A program made the position numbers and the translations under genes. From Polaromonas sp. (GTDB lineage Bacteria; Pseudomonadota; Gammaproteobacteria; Burkholderiales; Burkholderiaceae_C), in the NCBI GenBank assembly GCA_028292345.1, contig JAQGMN010000132.1, positions 1 through 5,008 of the forward strand: DNA of 5,008 nt, given 5' to 3'. This document shows, piece after piece, positions 3,963-5,008 of the stretch; position 1 is the first letter of the stretch, and each line of letters starts with the position of its first letter. The notes beneath the pieces were generated by a model. It did no database searches. It was not told where the DNA came from and saw nothing but the letters and a program-made list of their open reading frames with translations.

Positions 3963-5008
3963 ATGAACGCACCGCTGCCCGAGCACATCCGCAAAGCGCT
4001 GGAAACCGTCACGCTCGACGACAAATATTCGATCGGCCACGGCCGCGCCTTCATGAGCGGCGTGCAGGCGTTGGTGCGCCTGCCGATGCTGCAGCGCACG
4101 CGCGACGCCTTGGGCGGCCTGAACACGGCAGGGTTCATCAGCGGCTACCGGGGCTCGCCGCTGGGCGGCTACGACCAGGCGCTGTGGGCCGCCAAGAAGC
4201 ACCTGGCGGCGCAAAACATTGTGTTTCAGCCCGGCGTGAACGAGGAACTCGGCGCCACCGCCGTCTGGGGCACGCAGCAGCTCGATTTGTACCCGCAGAC
4301 CAACAAGTTCGACGGCGTGTTCGGCATCTGGTACGGCAAGGGCCCGGGCGTGGACCGCTGCTCGGACGTGTTCAAGCATGCCAACATGGCCGGAACGGCG
4401 AAGCACGGCGGCGTCATCGCGATTGCCGGCGACGACCACATCAGCAAAAGCTCGACCGCGCCGCACCAGAGCGACCACATCTTCAAGGCCTGCGGCCTGC
4501 CGGTGTTTTTTCCGTCCAGCGTGCAGGACATCCTCGACATGGGCCTGCATGCCTTCGCCATGAGCCGCTTTTCGGGCGTCTGGTCGGGCATGAAGACGAT
4601 TCAGGAGGTGGTGGAATCGTCAAGCTCGGTCTCGGTCGATCCGGACCGGGTGAAGATCATCATGCCGGAGGATTTCCAGATGCCGCCCGGTGGCCTGCAC
4701 ATCCGCTGGCCCGATGCGCCCTTGGCGCAGGAAGCGCGGCTGATGGACTACAAATGGTATGCCGCCCTTAGCTATGTGCGGGCCAACAAGCTCAACTACA
4801 ACGTGATTTCCTCGCCGAACGACCGCTTCGGCATCATCGCCAGCGGCAAGGCCTTCAACGACACGCGCCAGGCCTTGAGCGACCTGGGGCTGGACGAGGG
4901 CACCTGCCACCAGCTCGGCATCCGGCTGCACAAGGTCAATGTGGTCTGGCCGCTCGAAGCGACCATCACCCGCGACTTTGCCCAGGGGCTGCAGGAAATC
5001 CTGGTGGT
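3963..5008 (+). CDS. Indolepyruvate ferredoxin oxidoreductase, N-terminal part
   Basis: The first 348 codons are present; the gene runs off the right edge. The enzyme oxidatively decarboxylates aryl-pyruvates (indolepyruvate, phenylpyruvate), made by transamination of aromatic amino acids, to acyl-CoA, passing electrons to ferredoxin. It is cytoplasmic and uses thiamine diphosphate and iron-sulfur clusters. Visible family features are TAGFISGYRGSPLGGYD (56-71), FQPGVNEELGATAVWG (88-103), whose Glu lies where this superfamily contacts the cofactor aminopyrimidine (by family analogy), WYGKGPGVDR (123-132), a GDDHISKSSTAPHQSD block (156-171), and MPEDFQMPPGGLHIRWPD (234-251). A further domain starts near 280 with FGIIASGKAFND. 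In proteobacteria this type is usually a long fusion of alpha and beta parts; whether that holds here cannot be seen. The start is supported by the upstream GGAGA. The divergent Lrp-type gene is the likely local regulator. Substrate preference among keto acids cannot be read from this part. Confidence 0.9.
   Translation, partial: MNAPLPEHIRKALETVTLDDKYSIGHGRAFMSGVQALVRLPMLQRTRDALGGLNTAGFISGYRGSPLGGYDQALWAAKKHLAAQNIVFQPGVNEELGATAVWGTQQLDLYPQTNKFDGVFGIWYGKGPGVDRCSDVFKHANMAGTAKHGGVIAIAGDDHISKSSTAPHQSDHIFKACGLPVFFPSSVQDILDMGLHAFAMSRFSGVWSGMKTIQEVVESSSSVSVDPDRVKIIMPEDFQMPPGGLHIRWPDAPLAQEARLMDYKWYAALSYVRANKLNYNVISSPNDRFGIIASGKAFNDTRQALSDLGLDEGTCHQLGIRLHKVNVVWPLEATITRDFAQGLQEILV

Noticed and set aside
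3368..4771. 467-codon plus-strand open frame crossing the regulator and the oxidoreductase
   Set aside because: It runs antisense to the Lrp-type gene and then out of frame across the oxidoreductase, with Arg/Ala/His-rich sequence and no recognisable domain.
1..5008. Mobile element, CRISPR array, toxin-antitoxin or phage-defence genes
   Set aside because: No transposase, integrase, regularly spaced repeats, tRNA or defence-gene motif was seen on either strand; all large genes belong to known metabolic or envelope families.

Overview
The window looks like core chromosome of a high-GC betaproteobacterium, most likely Burkholderiales, family Comamonadaceae (Polaromonas/Rhodoferax/Acidovorax type). 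The basis is the GC-rich codon use, the gene families present, and two copies of a short interspersed repeat (GCTAT-loop-ATAGC, then TGCGCAAAAGCC) that I recognise from memory as common between genes in that family. No mobile element, CRISPR array, tRNA or rRNA is visible.

Layout, left to right. (1) Positions 1-207 hold the 3' end of a lytic murein transglycosylase A gene (mltA). It is followed after 17 bases by a 116-residue lipoprotein (225-575) resembling the MliC family of lysozyme inhibitors, so the two probably form a cell-envelope operon. (2) The 264-base gap at 576-839 holds repeat copy 1, a GC-rich segment able to fold as a three-way junction, and a tandem array of Pho-box-like heptamers at an 11-base period. 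A TATGCT -10 hexamer follows at the spacing expected for a PhoB-activated promoter. (3) Positions 840-3140 encode a PhoX-family (DUF839) alkaline phosphatase with a twin-arginine signal and a lipobox-like cysteine; a strong intrinsic terminator follows at 3191-3220. (4) A convergent Lrp/AsnC-family regulator (3278-3778, minus strand) ends inside repeat copy 2. (5) A 184-base divergent intergenic region (3779-3962) carries TTTTGC/GCAAAA motifs about 38-43 bases apart. (6) From 3963 to the right edge runs the 5' part of an indolepyruvate ferredoxin oxidoreductase (thiamine diphosphate enzyme of aryl-pyruvate oxidation).

Three functional units are suggested: peptidoglycan turnover with possible lysozyme protection (left), phosphate scavenging under phosphate limitation (middle), and aromatic amino acid/2-keto acid catabolism controlled by a divergent Lrp-type regulator (right). 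I see no clearly undescribed system. The most informative new readings are the Pho-box array, the TGEENW variant of the PhoX metal-site motif, and the spaced motif set between the regulator and the oxidoreductase.
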